Source of the DNA: SZUA-36 sp041570235
Lineage (GTDB): Bacteria; Pseudomonadota; Gammaproteobacteria; Xanthomonadales; SZUA-36
Length of the DNA stretch: 26,911 nucleotides
Direction of reading: 5' to 3'
Assembly: GCA_041570235.1 (NCBI GenBank)
Contig: JBFFWN010000013.1
Span: forward strand, 1 to 26,911
Below the pieces are notes generated by a model. It saw nothing but the letters and a program-made list of their open reading frames with translations. It was not told the DNA's origin and ran no database searches. Positions 16,471-24,099 of this stretch are shown piece by piece (position 1 is the stretch's first letter; every line of letters begins with the position of its first letter). The position numbers and the translations under genes were made by a program.

Positions 16471-17691
16471 ATGAATATTATTTTTATAGAGCCTTCCTTT
16501 CCTTACAACCAACGGGAGTTTGTGCGCGGCCTTTATGAAGCCGGCGCCAATGTAATCGGTATTGGAGAGCGCCCACAGGAGCACCTCGCAGACGATATCA
16601 AGCACTGGCTCAGTCATTACGTGCAGGTGCAATCGGTGGTGCACGAGCCCTCATTACTGAAAGCCGTACAACACGTGCAAAGCCTGGTGTATGTCGATCG
16701 CATGGAAGCCACTGTCGAGGCCCACATTATGGCTGCTGCCAGGGTACGCGAGGCAACCGGTATACCCGGCACATCTGTTCGCACCGCCTATCTGTGCCGC
16801 GACAAACCCGCCATGAAAGATGTACTGCGCGAGGCCGGTATACCCTGCGCGCTATCGACCCGGGCCGATGACCCAAAAGCTGCCCGGGAATTTGCCCGGC
16901 AGGTTGGATACCCGTTGATAATCAAGCCACCGGCAGGTGCGGGTGCTGCTGGCACGTGGAAAGTCCGGAACGACCAGGAACTGGAACAGGTGCTGGTGGA
17001 GTCAGGCGTGGTCGATGGCGCAGAAGTGGCCATTGAGGAATTTATCGAGGGTCATGAGGGTTACCTGGACACGCTGACCATCAACGGCGAGGTGACGCAC
17101 GAATTTATCACGCATTATTACCCCGGTGTGTTAACGGCGATGCGGGAACGCTGGATTTCGCCGCAGATGGTGACCACCAACCGGATTAACGCACCCGGCT
17201 ACGAGGAAGTCCGGCAAATGGCGCGCGATGTCATCCGTATTCTCGAAATCGGTACCTCAGCCACCCACATGGAATGGTTCGCCAGTCCCAAGGGATTGAA
17301 ATTTTCAGAAATTGGCTGCCGCCCGCCAGGTGTCGGCCAGTGGGATGTTTATAATGCGGCCAATGAATTCGACCTGTACCTCGAATGGGCCAGCGCCCTG
17401 ACTCAGGGCAAGCCACACCGTATGCCGTCACGACGTTATTCGGCAGGCATGATCGCACTGCGACCATCCTGTGATGGCCGAATCACGGGCTATTCGGGTC
17501 TGGAGTACATTCAGCAGCATTACGGTGACTGTATCGTCGCTTCACACCTGCCGCCTCCCGGGACTCCGACGCAGCCTGTCGAGGCTGGTTATATGGCCAA
17601 TGCGTGGATGCGCGTGCGGCACCCGGATTACGACACTCTGCGCCACATCATGAATACCATTGGAGAAACGGTGAAAGTCCATGCCGAATAA
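16471..17691 (+). CDS. ATP-grasp ligase, paralogue 3 of 3
   Basis: The protein has 406 residues with the same architecture as the enzymes at 8307 and 13663. It opens MNIIFIEPSFPYNQREFVRG with EAGANVIGIGERP. It has CRDKPAMKDVLREAGIP, the lysine loop KPPAGAGAAGTW with Lys152, EEFIEGHEGYLDTLTING, and the metal loop FSEIGCRPPGVGQWD. It differs from the others at the loop after the metal motif (GVGQWDVYNAANEFD), where the paralogues have AQITSLL or AHQVDQM; that may set substrate choice. CGGGG-like purine sequence lies about 9 nt before the start. Its 3' end overlaps the next ligase gene by 11 nt. Confidence 0.85.
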   Translation: MNIIFIEPSFPYNQREFVRGLYEAGANVIGIGERPQEHLADDIKHWLSHYVQVQSVVHEPSLLKAVQHVQSLVYVDRMEATVEAHIMAAARVREATGIPGTSVRTAYLCRDKPAMKDVLREAGIPCALSTRADDPKAAREFARQVGYPLIIKPPAGAGAAGTWKVRNDQELEQVLVESGVVDGAEVAIEEFIEGHEGYLDTLTINGEVTHEFITHYYPGVLTAMRERWISPQMVTTNRINAPGYEEVRQMARDVIRILEIGTSATHMEWFASPKGLKFSEIGCRPPGVGQWDVYNAANEFDLYLEWASALTQGKPHRMPSRRYSAGMIALRPSCDGRITGYSGLEYIQQHYGDCIVASHLPPPGTPTQPVEAGYMANAWMRVRHPDYDTLRHIMNTIGETVKVHAE

Positions 17692-19231
17692 CACTAACGA
17701 CGCCTTCACACAATTGCAGAAAAAGCTGCTGCCGATCTGGTCCTCTATCCGCGAAGACGACTCTTTTGCGCATACCTCTCTCATTGTTCCGTCCCTGAGC
17801 GTTGACCAGGAGGAACTCAGCAAGGTGCAGGGCGCATCATTTTACGAGGAGCGCCTGTTATTCGCGTTGATCCGGCTGCGCAACCCCAATGCGCGTTTGA
17901 TTTATGTGACCAGTCAACCCGTGCATCCGGATGTGGTGGACTACTACCTGCAATTATTGATTGGTGTCCCCGCTGCCCATGCAAAGCGCCGCCTGGAGAT
18001 GCTTTGCTTATACGATGACAGCAACCGCCCTCTGACAGAAAAGGTGCTGGAAAGGCCCCGCGTACTGCAGCGGCTGCGTACCTGGATCAGTGAACATGAG
18101 CCGGGCTACCTGACCTGTTACAACACCACCATGCTGGAGCGGCGCCTGGCGCTGGAACTCGGCATTCCGCTGAACGGGGTCGACCCGGTGTTGTTGCCGC
18201 TGGGCACCAAATCCGGCAGCAGGCAGACATTTGCCGCGGCAAATGTTCCACACCCGGCCGGTTTTGAGGATCTGCATTCCGAGCAGGACATCGTTGACGC
18301 ACTGTGTCGGCTCGCGGAACTTCGCCCCGGAATCAAGCGCGCAGTGGTCAAGATCAACGAGGGATTCTCCGGTGAGGGTAACGGGGTTTTCAGCTACCCG
18401 GAATCAGGCACCGACCCCGAGGCTGTTCGTCAAAGCCTGGCACAGCTGGAGTGGTCTTCAACACGGGAAAACATTGATTCATTTCTGCGCAAATTCGATC
18501 AGATGGGCGGAATTGTGGAAGAGATGATCGAAGCACAAGAGGTCCGTTCTCCCAGCGTGCAAATGCGCATCCACCCGGATGGTAAAGCCGTACTGGTATC
18601 CAGCCATGAACAGGTGCTGGGTGGAAAAACCGGGCAGGTATATCTCGGTTGCCGTTTCCCCGCCCGTGCAGAATACCGGACCATGATCCAGGAGCAGGCC
18701 CGCCGCATTGGTGACGTTCTCAGCGAAAAAGGTGTGATCGGGCGTTTCGGAATCGATTTCCTGCTGACCCGCTCCGACGGTGGACAATGGCAATCCCATG
18801 CACTTGAGATCAACCTTCGTATGGGTGGAACCACCCCCCCATTCCACGCGCTGGAGTTTTTAACATCCGGCGAATTGAGCGCGGAAACCGGTATTTTTTA
18901 TACCCCGAATGGCCATGAGAAGTTCTATAGTGCAACCGACAACCTGAAGTCACCCGCCTACCGTGGGCTATTGCCGGAAGACCTGTTCGATATCAGCATC
19001 AGCAACAAGATTCACTACCAGCCTGACAGCGGCACGGGGGTGCTGTTTTACATGATTGGCGCACTGTCGCAATATGGAAAAATCGGCATGACCTGCATAG
19101 GAAACTCGCCGGACCAGGCAAATGAGCTTTTCAGACGCACCGTTGCAATTCTCGATCGCGAGACAGAAGTTGGTTCACAGGACCACGGCAGGCTTGAGCC
19201 ATTATTCGATAACCGGACGAATATGGAATAG
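17681..19231 (+). CDS. PGM1-related ATP-grasp peptide ligase
   Basis: The protein has 516 residues. Residues about 1-190 form a helical pre-ATP-grasp domain (SFYEERLLFALIRLRNPNAR, IYVTSQPVHPDVVDYYLQLL, LTCYNTTMLERRLALELGIP). The ATP-grasp core follows with VVKINEGFSGEGNG (Lys224), EEMIEAQEVRSPSVQM and the metal motif LEINLRMGGTTPPF near residue 376. A C-terminal extension contains DNLKSPAYRGLLPEDL and GTGVLFYMIGAL. This order fits the family around PGM1, the ligase of pheganomycin biosynthesis that joins an unusual amino acid to ribosomal peptides. Whether this enzyme uses a peptide is unknown. It overlaps the preceding ligase gene, implying coupled expression. A short GC hairpin follows its stop. 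Confidence 0.8.
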   Translation: MPNNTNDAFTQLQKKLLPIWSSIREDDSFAHTSLIVPSLSVDQEELSKVQGASFYEERLLFALIRLRNPNARLIYVTSQPVHPDVVDYYLQLLIGVPAAHAKRRLEMLCLYDDSNRPLTEKVLERPRVLQRLRTWISEHEPGYLTCYNTTMLERRLALELGIPLNGVDPVLLPLGTKSGSRQTFAAANVPHPAGFEDLHSEQDIVDALCRLAELRPGIKRAVVKINEGFSGEGNGVFSYPESGTDPEAVRQSLAQLEWSSTRENIDSFLRKFDQMGGIVEEMIEAQEVRSPSVQMRIHPDGKAVLVSSHEQVLGGKTGQVYLGCRFPARAEYRTMIQEQARRIGDVLSEKGVIGRFGIDFLLTRSDGGQWQSHALEINLRMGGTTPPFHALEFLTSGELSAETGIFYTPNGHEKFYSATDNLKSPAYRGLLPEDLFDISISNKIHYQPDSGTGVLFYMIGALSQYGKIGMTCIGNSPDQANELFRRTVAILDRETEVGSQDHGRLEPLFDNRTNME

Positions 19232-19234
19232 ATA

Positions 19235-19250
19235 AGCCCCCATCGGGGCT
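19235..19250 (+). terminator. GC hairpin after the PGM1-like gene
   Basis: AGCCCC (19235-19240) pairs with GGGGCT (19245-19250) over a CATC loop, 3 nt after the stop codon. No U-tract follows, so it would be a weak intrinsic terminator or an RNA 3'-end stabiliser. A second palindrome, GGCGCGTTCGCGCC, lies at 19266-19279. Confidence 0.4.
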
Positions 19251-19279
19251 GCGTATGCCGGTTTAGGCGCGTTCGCGCC

Positions 19280-19327
19280 AAGGTCAATAACGGGGTCAAT
19301 AATGGGGTCAATGACGGAGTCATTCAT
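19280..19327. repeat. 12-nt tandem repeat, four degenerate units
   Basis: The units are AAGGTCAATAAC, GGGGTCAATAAT, GGGGTCAATGAC and GGAGTCATTCAT. The last overlaps the stop codon of epsC. GGGGTCA-type motifs commonly occur in short palindromic elements associated with Y1 transposases; no such transposase is present here. Confidence 0.6.
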
Positions 19328-20124
19328 TCGCTTGCGGATTTTATTTTTACGGTAGCGGAATGAGAGACAATAGAGTTTTTTGGCACAGAGGCAGTCACCC
19401 AGGCATTACCGCCTATGACGCTGTTGGCGCCGATGATGGTATTGCCTCCCAAAATGGTCGCGTTGGCGTAAATGGTCACATTGTCTTCGATGGTCGGGTG
19501 CCTTTTGACATTCCGCATATCCTTTCTGACAGAGAGCGCACCGAGCGTGACACCCTGGTAGATTTTGACGTGATCCCTGATGATGGCTGTCTCACCGATG
19601 ACCACACCTGTGGCGTGGTCGATAAAAAAAGAATCGCCGATTTGCGCCCCCGGGTTGATATCTACACCTGTCAATTTGTGCGCGTACTCGGTCATCAGGC
19701 GCGGTACCAGGGGCAACTCAAATTTATAAAGCTCGTGACTCAGCCGGTAGATGGCGATGGCGTAAAACCCGGGATAGGATAAATAGACCTCTTCAATCGA
19801 GTTGGCTGCCGGGTCGCTTGCTGCGATGGCCTGCGCATCCAGGTTCAGTTTTCTCAGGATAGCCGGCAGTTTGGAGCAGTACAACTGCCAGATCTTTCCG
19901 CAACTCTTGTTAGGATCCCAGCACACCAAAGCCGCCAATTCCTCAAACAGGTCCGCCAGCTTGTGCATGTTTTCCTCTACCTCGGTTTCGGCGTCAAACA
20001 AGGTATTAAACAGCAGGTTGGTAAAGGATTCTGTATTCTCCTTGATTCTGAGCTTCAGATTCGGATGTTGTTTTTGTTTGATGATGTCTTGTATGACGGA
20101 TTCTTGATCTTGCATGTTTTTCAT
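19324..20124 (-). CDS. epsC: serine O-acetyltransferase, EpsC type
   Basis: It acetylates L-serine with acetyl-CoA to O-acetylserine, the first step of cysteine synthesis. From the ATG at 20124 it has 266 residues. A helical N-terminal domain (to about residue 130) precedes a left-handed beta-helix of hexapeptide repeats: PGFYAIAIYRLSHELY, GVDINPGAQIGDSFFIDHAT, GVVIGETAIIRDHVKIYQGV, TLGALSVRKD, HPTIEDNVTIYANATILGG. The catalytic His in DHATG and GETA are present. The same frame is open upstream to a TTG at 20304, but that part is an IS91 transposase remnant, so native translation should begin at 20124 or the ATG at 20115. Neither has a strong ribosome-binding site. The epsC label is by family resemblance. 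Confidence 0.9.
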   Translation of the reverse strand: MKNMQDQESVIQDIIKQKQHPNLKLRIKENTESFTNLLFNTLFDAETEVEENMHKLADLFEELAALVCWDPNKSCGKIWQLYCSKLPAILRKLNLDAQAIAASDPAANSIEEVYLSYPGFYAIAIYRLSHELYKFELPLVPRLMTEYAHKLTGVDINPGAQIGDSFFIDHATGVVIGETAIIRDHVKIYQGVTLGALSVRKDMRNVKRHPTIEDNVTIYANATILGGNTIIGANSVIGGNAWVTASVPKNSIVSHSATVKIKSASE

Positions 20125-20304
20125 CTTGTTTAATGGTGATGGTTTTAATGGCTTATTGTAAATAAATTCCACAGGCTCAGAAATGACATGGATCGTACCT
20201 TTGCGCCAGGGTGTTTTCAGTTCATAGCGCACCCTGCCGTTTCGAGTCATTGATAACCGCTTTGTGGATGGTGCCCGGTTCAGGTTTGGCGATGTTGTCG
20301 ACAA
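20125..20304 (-). pseudogene. fragment of an IS91-type (Y2) transposase fused in frame to epsC
   Basis: These 60 codons contain RLSMTRNGRVRYELKTPWRK followed by GTIHVISEPVEFI. This matches the C-terminal region of IS91-family transposases, whose usual form is RLxLTxxGxVRYxLKTPYRDGTTHVxFEPLDFI. The rest of the transposase, including both catalytic tyrosines, is gone. The fragment begins close to the stop codon of the lipoprotein gene at 20329 and runs without a stop into epsC. It has thus replaced or displaced the original epsC leader. Confidence 0.75.
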
Positions 20305-20328
20305 AGTGGGACGATTGAGCGTCTCTGG

Positions 20329-21969
20329 CTAACGCAAGTCGCACCTCGTGAGTCGTACAAAGTGCGGGTAGTAACTTTGAGGGTTCGTAAAATGCCCGCT
20401 GATTTTGCCGGTGTTCGTCGCGTACGTCACAACCAAGTCCGCGCCGCTGAGCTGTGGATGCGCTTTGCCGGCGTAAACCATGGCATTCGGCTGGTGATGC
20501 TCCGGCGGCCGGTAGAGTATGTGCGGTGGCGACCAAGGCCCGGTCAACGCCGGTGACGCGCGCATGCTTACAACCGCCTGTCCGAAGCCCTGGGTATGCA
20601 CTGCAAGAAATCGCTGTGTGGATTCGTCAAAGTGAACCGTCAGCTCCGGCGCGCCATTTTCGAATAGTGGCCACCTCGGTGCGCTGGATGAATCGGGCAC
20701 CCAGCCAAGTCGCTCGCCCGCCCACCACTCCGGCTCAAGCAGGTTGCCACGACGGACCTGCTCAATCGGCCAGCGCGCAGCAAATATTGGGTGCGAATTA
20801 ACCGGGGCCGGCCACCCAAACGCATACACGTGTCCGTCCAGCACCCTCACGCCCGCGAACCCCACCAGAATGCCGAGCGGGTTCGACGGTGTCTCAAGCG
20901 GCCGCACTTTCCACTCTGACGGTTTGGCATCCGGGTTCTCCACCATCATGGCGGTCCAGCCGACATGTTCGAATCCCAGCCCTGTTCCTGTATTGCGGAC
21001 GGTGCGGGCGAAAAACAGAACCAGCCGGTCATCTACCCGTACACCATTGCCGAACCAAAGCGATTCGCCATCGCGGTCCGGGAACATGGCGGTTGGTTTA
21101 CCATCGGCGGTTCCTCCCCAATAAAAAGATATCTCGGCGGTACTCGGGTTTGCTCCGGTTTGGATCGCGACGCTGTTACTGACCATGCGTCCGTTCTGCC
21201 GCAATCCACTTCCCGAAGGGTCGATCCAGGCGTCGCCGAAAAGCCAAAGCAGGCGCCCGTCACCCAGGTCCACGGATGATGCAACATCCCCGCCCAGCCA
21301 ATGCGGGTCGCGGTGAAACAACTGATCGGCCTCGCGCCACGCGGCTGCTTCGAAGCAAGGCACATCGACCGGGGCTACCTTTTTTTGAACGTGCTTTGCG
21401 CGCTTCCAAACAGACTTTTCACCCAGTACTTCGGTGCCTGACAGATAAGGGCCGAGCACGGACCTCAATTCCTCTGTTGTCCCGGTAAGTATTAACTGGT
21501 GCTCATTCTGCCGATAAGGTGTCTTGACGACGCCGGCACGTATACCCGTAAGTAGTGGGTCAGGTTCGAGCGCCGCCGCACTGATCTCGTCCTGATCAAT
21601 CTCGATTGTGAAAATAATATGACCCGCTACCAGCAGTCCTGCTTGCGGTTTTTCCTGATCCTCTTCACTCAGGGCCGGCCAAATGTCCAGCACCTGTCGA
21701 CCTCCAAGCGTGCCAAGTCTTGCCTGAAAACTGCCGCTTTGCTCAATGCTCGTGTACTCAATCAGGTAGGTATTATCCTCGCCTTTTGTGACGACAGCAC
21801 GGTCTGAACCCGGTGCTTGCTCCCACTTGCCAAGCAAGCGCGGATCAAACGTCGAATTGGATTCAGAAACGACCGGGTCAATGGAAAGCACGCAGCCGGA
21901 TAGCCCAATCAGCGCTATCAGAACACTGCCGAGCAACTGCGTTGATCGAATTGGCATTGTAATCTGCAT
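20329..21969 (-). CDS. large lipoprotein with beta-propeller-like (DUF4185-like) domain
   Basis: The protein has 546 residues. A lipoprotein signal ends in the lipobox LSGC with Cys26; valine at +2 predicts outer membrane sorting. Residues about 27-190 form a small domain of the kind LLGKWEQ ... YLIEYT, as in lipocalin-like or stress lipoproteins. From about residue 205 the sequence has propeller-like blades: WLGGDVASSVDLGDGRLLWL, FGDAWID, NSVAIQTG, ESLWFGNGV, VRVLDGHVYAFGWP and, near the end, LVVTYATNTG. This resembles DUF4185-type five-bladed propellers related to glycoside hydrolases, but I cannot name an activity. An alternative start is the ATG at 21957. The gene has no obvious operon partner; upstream lies a long non-coding region. 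Confidence 0.75.
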   Translation of the reverse strand: MQITMPIRSTQLLGSVLIALIGLSGCVLSIDPVVSESNSTFDPRLLGKWEQAPGSDRAVVTKGEDNTYLIEYTSIEQSGSFQARLGTLGGRQVLDIWPALSEEDQEKPQAGLLVAGHIIFTIEIDQDEISAAALEPDPLLTGIRAGVVKTPYRQNEHQLILTGTTEELRSVLGPYLSGTEVLGEKSVWKRAKHVQKKVAPVDVPCFEAAAWREADQLFHRDPHWLGGDVASSVDLGDGRLLWLFGDAWIDPSGSGLRQNGRMVSNSVAIQTGANPSTAEISFYWGGTADGKPTAMFPDRDGESLWFGNGVRVDDRLVLFFARTVRNTGTGLGFEHVGWTAMMVENPDAKPSEWKVRPLETPSNPLGILVGFAGVRVLDGHVYAFGWPAPVNSHPIFAARWPIEQVRRGNLLEPEWWAGERLGWVPDSSSAPRWPLFENGAPELTVHFDESTQRFLAVHTQGFGQAVVSMRASPALTGPWSPPHILYRPPEHHQPNAMVYAGKAHPQLSGADLVVTYATNTGKISGHFTNPQSYYPHFVRLTRCDLR

Positions 21970-22314
21970 GGTTCCAAGGCCCCTCTCAAGTAATCAGCTT
22001 GCGAAATTAAAAGTGAAGCATCTTCTGCAGTATACGGCATGATTAACCAAACACCTGAAATCTGGGTAAAACAATCGAAGTTGTCGTGATAGGAGTGCCA
22101 TTCAAGCCCCCCATGACTTTAGCCGACGGAAGTGATGGGTGTCCGGGCTTTCTTTGGGCTTTCTCCCAATGTTGATGGTAAGGCGCTTCAGACAGGAAAG
22201 TTTATTGGGAACGGTCTTTTTGCACCTTCAAATGCAGCAGTGCAGAGGCCAGAATTAGCTGCTAGACTCTTTGCTTTAAGCGAATTGCCTAAGCTTGCAC
22301 TGGAGGTTTTCAAC
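21970..22314. other. non-coding region between lipoprotein and Hcp-like genes
   Basis: These 345 nt must carry divergent promoters for the minus-strand lipoprotein and plus-strand Hcp-like gene; no clear pair is visible. At 22135-22143 ATGGGTGTC followed by CGGGCTTTCTTTGGGC resembles one half of the palindromic element at 5387 and 7917. An ORF open from 22132 into the Hcp gene is judged to be accidental. Confidence 0.45.
22302..22306 (+). promoter_or_regulatory. ribosome-binding site deciding a GTG start
   Basis: GGAGG lies 8 nt before the GTG at 22315, which opens directly into a signal peptide. The in-frame ATG at 22132 would place 61 unrelated residues before that signal. Confidence 0.75.
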
Positions 22315-22902
22315 GTGTTTTTACGACATTTCAAACAGTTCGTGTTCACCATCTGCTTTATCGGCATCCCTTTAAGCGCCAATGCGGCTCCTGACATATT
22401 CCTCTATATCGAAAAAGTAGAGGGTGAATCGATGGTAAAAGGTTTTGAAAATTGGATCGAGGTAAGTGCATACGGTGAAGGTCAATCTATGCCAATCGCA
22501 GGCTCAAGGTCTACCAGTGGTTCGCCCACCAGTGGCCGAGCTATATTTGAAGACGTCAATATTGAGAAACTACTTGACAAGGCCAGCCCAGAGCTGCGTT
22601 TCAAGCTTGCAACGGGCGAGGTTATCCCCAGAGTGGCACTGGTTCATACCATTATAATCGACTCCTTGCCAGAGTGGTTCTACGGCATAATCATGGACCT
22701 CGTAGTGGTTACTAAAGTCAGCGCCTCTGGTTCAGGCGGGACACCACAAGAAACGCTGTCATTGAACTTTGGCCAGGCAACCTGGTGCTATCGTCCGTTT
22801 GACGATAGGACTCAGAGCCTGGGACCGGTGATCACAAAAGCTTGGGATGTAATTGAAAATGCACCAGGGTCTGGGGCTGTTTGCGGAAATTGGGGAAATT
22901 GA
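22315..22902 (+). CDS. Sec-secreted Hcp-like protein
   Basis: The protein has 195 residues from the GTG. A signal peptide (FLRHFKQFVFTICFIGIP then LSANA) is followed by an Hcp1-type domain: APDIFLYIEKVEGESM, NWIEVSAYGEG, AIFEDVNIEKLLDKASPELR, VVVTKVSASGSGGTPQETL, SLNFGQATWCYRPF. Hcp proteins form the hexameric ring tube of type VI secretion and normally have no signal peptide. A Sec-exported variant should end up in the periplasm or outside, so a tube role is doubtful; related annotated proteins are common but uncharacterised as far as I know. The gene directly precedes a second Hcp-like gene. No other type VI genes are in the window. Confidence 0.8.
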   Translation: MFLRHFKQFVFTICFIGIPLSANAAPDIFLYIEKVEGESMVKGFENWIEVSAYGEGQSMPIAGSRSTSGSPTSGRAIFEDVNIEKLLDKASPELRFKLATGEVIPRVALVHTIIIDSLPEWFYGIIMDLVVVTKVSASGSGGTPQETLSLNFGQATWCYRPFDDRTQSLGPVITKAWDVIENAPGSGAVCGNWGN

Positions 22903-22970
22903 CTAAGTGATTTGCTTGGTTGGAAAGCTCAGCACTAACCTCAGCCTATGTCATTTATAAACCAAAGACG

Positions 22971-23993
22971 ATGAATTTTTCGTCGATATTTTTTATAAAA
23001 CTAATATTGGCAAGTGGCTTGTCAATGCTGCCTTTGCTTACAAATGCAGCACCTGAAATATTCCTTTATATCGAAGATGTACAAGGTGAATCGACCTTTG
23101 AAGGCCTTGACGGCTGGATCGAGGTAAGCGCGTACGATGAAAGCCAGTTTCAGCCTGTTGAAGGCTCAAGGTCTACCAGTGGCCGAGCAGACTTTGGGGA
23201 CGTGCATATTATAAAACCGCTGGACAAAGCCAGCCCGCAGCTCCGTTACCTGCTAGCATCGGGAGCCATCATCCCGGCGGTGAACTTGCGGCATTACAAA
23301 ACCATCGGGGCCGAGCAAAAGCTGTTTTTTCAAATTTCAATGAAGTCCGTCGTGGTTTCTGAAGTCAGCGCCGCCGCTACAGGCGGCAGCTCCCCAGAAG
23401 AAACATTGGCACTGAACTTTGGCCAGGTGACATGGAGTTACACTCAGTTCGACGATGGAGGACGCCAAATCGATCAGGCGACTTCGTATTGGGATGTGAT
23501 CAGGAATGAGGGCAATCAGTCCTCTAGTGGAGGCTGTGACAGTTCACCCTGTCAAAATGGTGGCAGTTGTGTTGCTGTGACTGGTGGTAATTACTATTGT
23601 GAATGCCCTGTGGATTATACCGGTTCGAACTGCCAGATTTTTGACCTTGATGCTTGCAGCGATAGCCCCTGCGATAAGATTGCGACCTGTACCGACGATC
23701 CACCACCTGCCGGCGCTGAAGGTTTTAGCTGCAAATGCCCGGCAGGTTATAGCGGTACGGGCCTTCCCGGTGATTGCACAGATCTGATGTTCGAAAACGG
23801 TTTCGAGGAACTACTCGGACTGGCCCTCATGTCTTCGGTTGATTATTCTGTTGATTTCCCCGTACTCGAAGGAATAGACCTCAAATGTAATACTCTCGCC
23901 GCTTTCGCTGGACTGCCTGGTACCTACCCGGCATGGTTGTCGACAAGGAGTTCCGCAGTCAATGCCAAAGACCGCGTTGGCGACAACAAATAG
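22971..23993 (+). CDS. Sec-secreted Hcp-like domain fused to two EGF-like domains
   Basis: The protein has 340 residues from the ATG at 22971. A signal peptide (LILASGLSMLPLLTNA) precedes an Hcp-like domain closely similar to the upstream gene: APEIFLYIEDVQGES, GWIEVSAYDES, ADFGDVHIIKPLDKASPQLR, LNFGQVTWSYTQF. From about residue 188 comes EGF 1 (CDSSPCQNGGSCV ... YYCECPVDYTGSNC), then EGF 2 (ACSDSPCDKIATCTDD ... FSCKCPAGYSGTG). Six cysteines per module are present. LMFENGFEE near residue 272 matches the (I/L)FxDGFE tail that often ends secreted gammaproteobacterial proteins; here about 60 further residues follow, perhaps from a lost stop codon. A binding role outside the cell is inferred. The upstream TTG at 22920 was rejected because it precedes the signal peptide. 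Confidence 0.8.
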   Translation: MNFSSIFFIKLILASGLSMLPLLTNAAPEIFLYIEDVQGESTFEGLDGWIEVSAYDESQFQPVEGSRSTSGRADFGDVHIIKPLDKASPQLRYLLASGAIIPAVNLRHYKTIGAEQKLFFQISMKSVVVSEVSAAATGGSSPEETLALNFGQVTWSYTQFDDGGRQIDQATSYWDVIRNEGNQSSSGGCDSSPCQNGGSCVAVTGGNYYCECPVDYTGSNCQIFDLDACSDSPCDKIATCTDDPPPAGAEGFSCKCPAGYSGTGLPGDCTDLMFENGFEELLGLALMSSVDYSVDFPVLEGIDLKCNTLAAFAGLPGTYPAWLSTRSSAVNAKDRVGDNK

Positions 23994-24099
23994 CTTAAAA
24001 ACAGCTGAAAGAAAGCTAGGACATCCATGTTTAACCTCTGGATATCGATATCAATGAGAAGCGGTCAAAACTTTGTTTACTTTATTCCTGTCCCAAAAA
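23994..24099. other. non-coding spacer after the Hcp-EGF gene
   Basis: No gene or terminator is seen. GATATCGATATC at 24041-24052 is a 12-nt perfect palindrome of unknown meaning. The spacer leads into the decayed minus-strand gene end. Confidence 0.4.

Noticed and set aside
19360..19782. Plus-strand ORF of 140 codons
   Set aside because: It is antisense to epsC, whose hexapeptide repeats are unmistakable; the antisense product has no motif.
20222..20536. Minus-strand ORF of 104 codons across the lipoprotein end and IS91 remnant
   Set aside because: It overlaps the lipoprotein and transposase remnant in another frame and matches nothing.
22132..22314. Extension of the Hcp-like gene to the ATG at 22132
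   Set aside because: The added 61 residues match nothing and would bury the signal peptide; GGAGG before the GTG at 22315 is a better start.
22315..23993. Part of a type VI secretion locus
   Set aside because: No tss genes, VgrG or ClpV are present, and both Hcp-like proteins have Sec signals.
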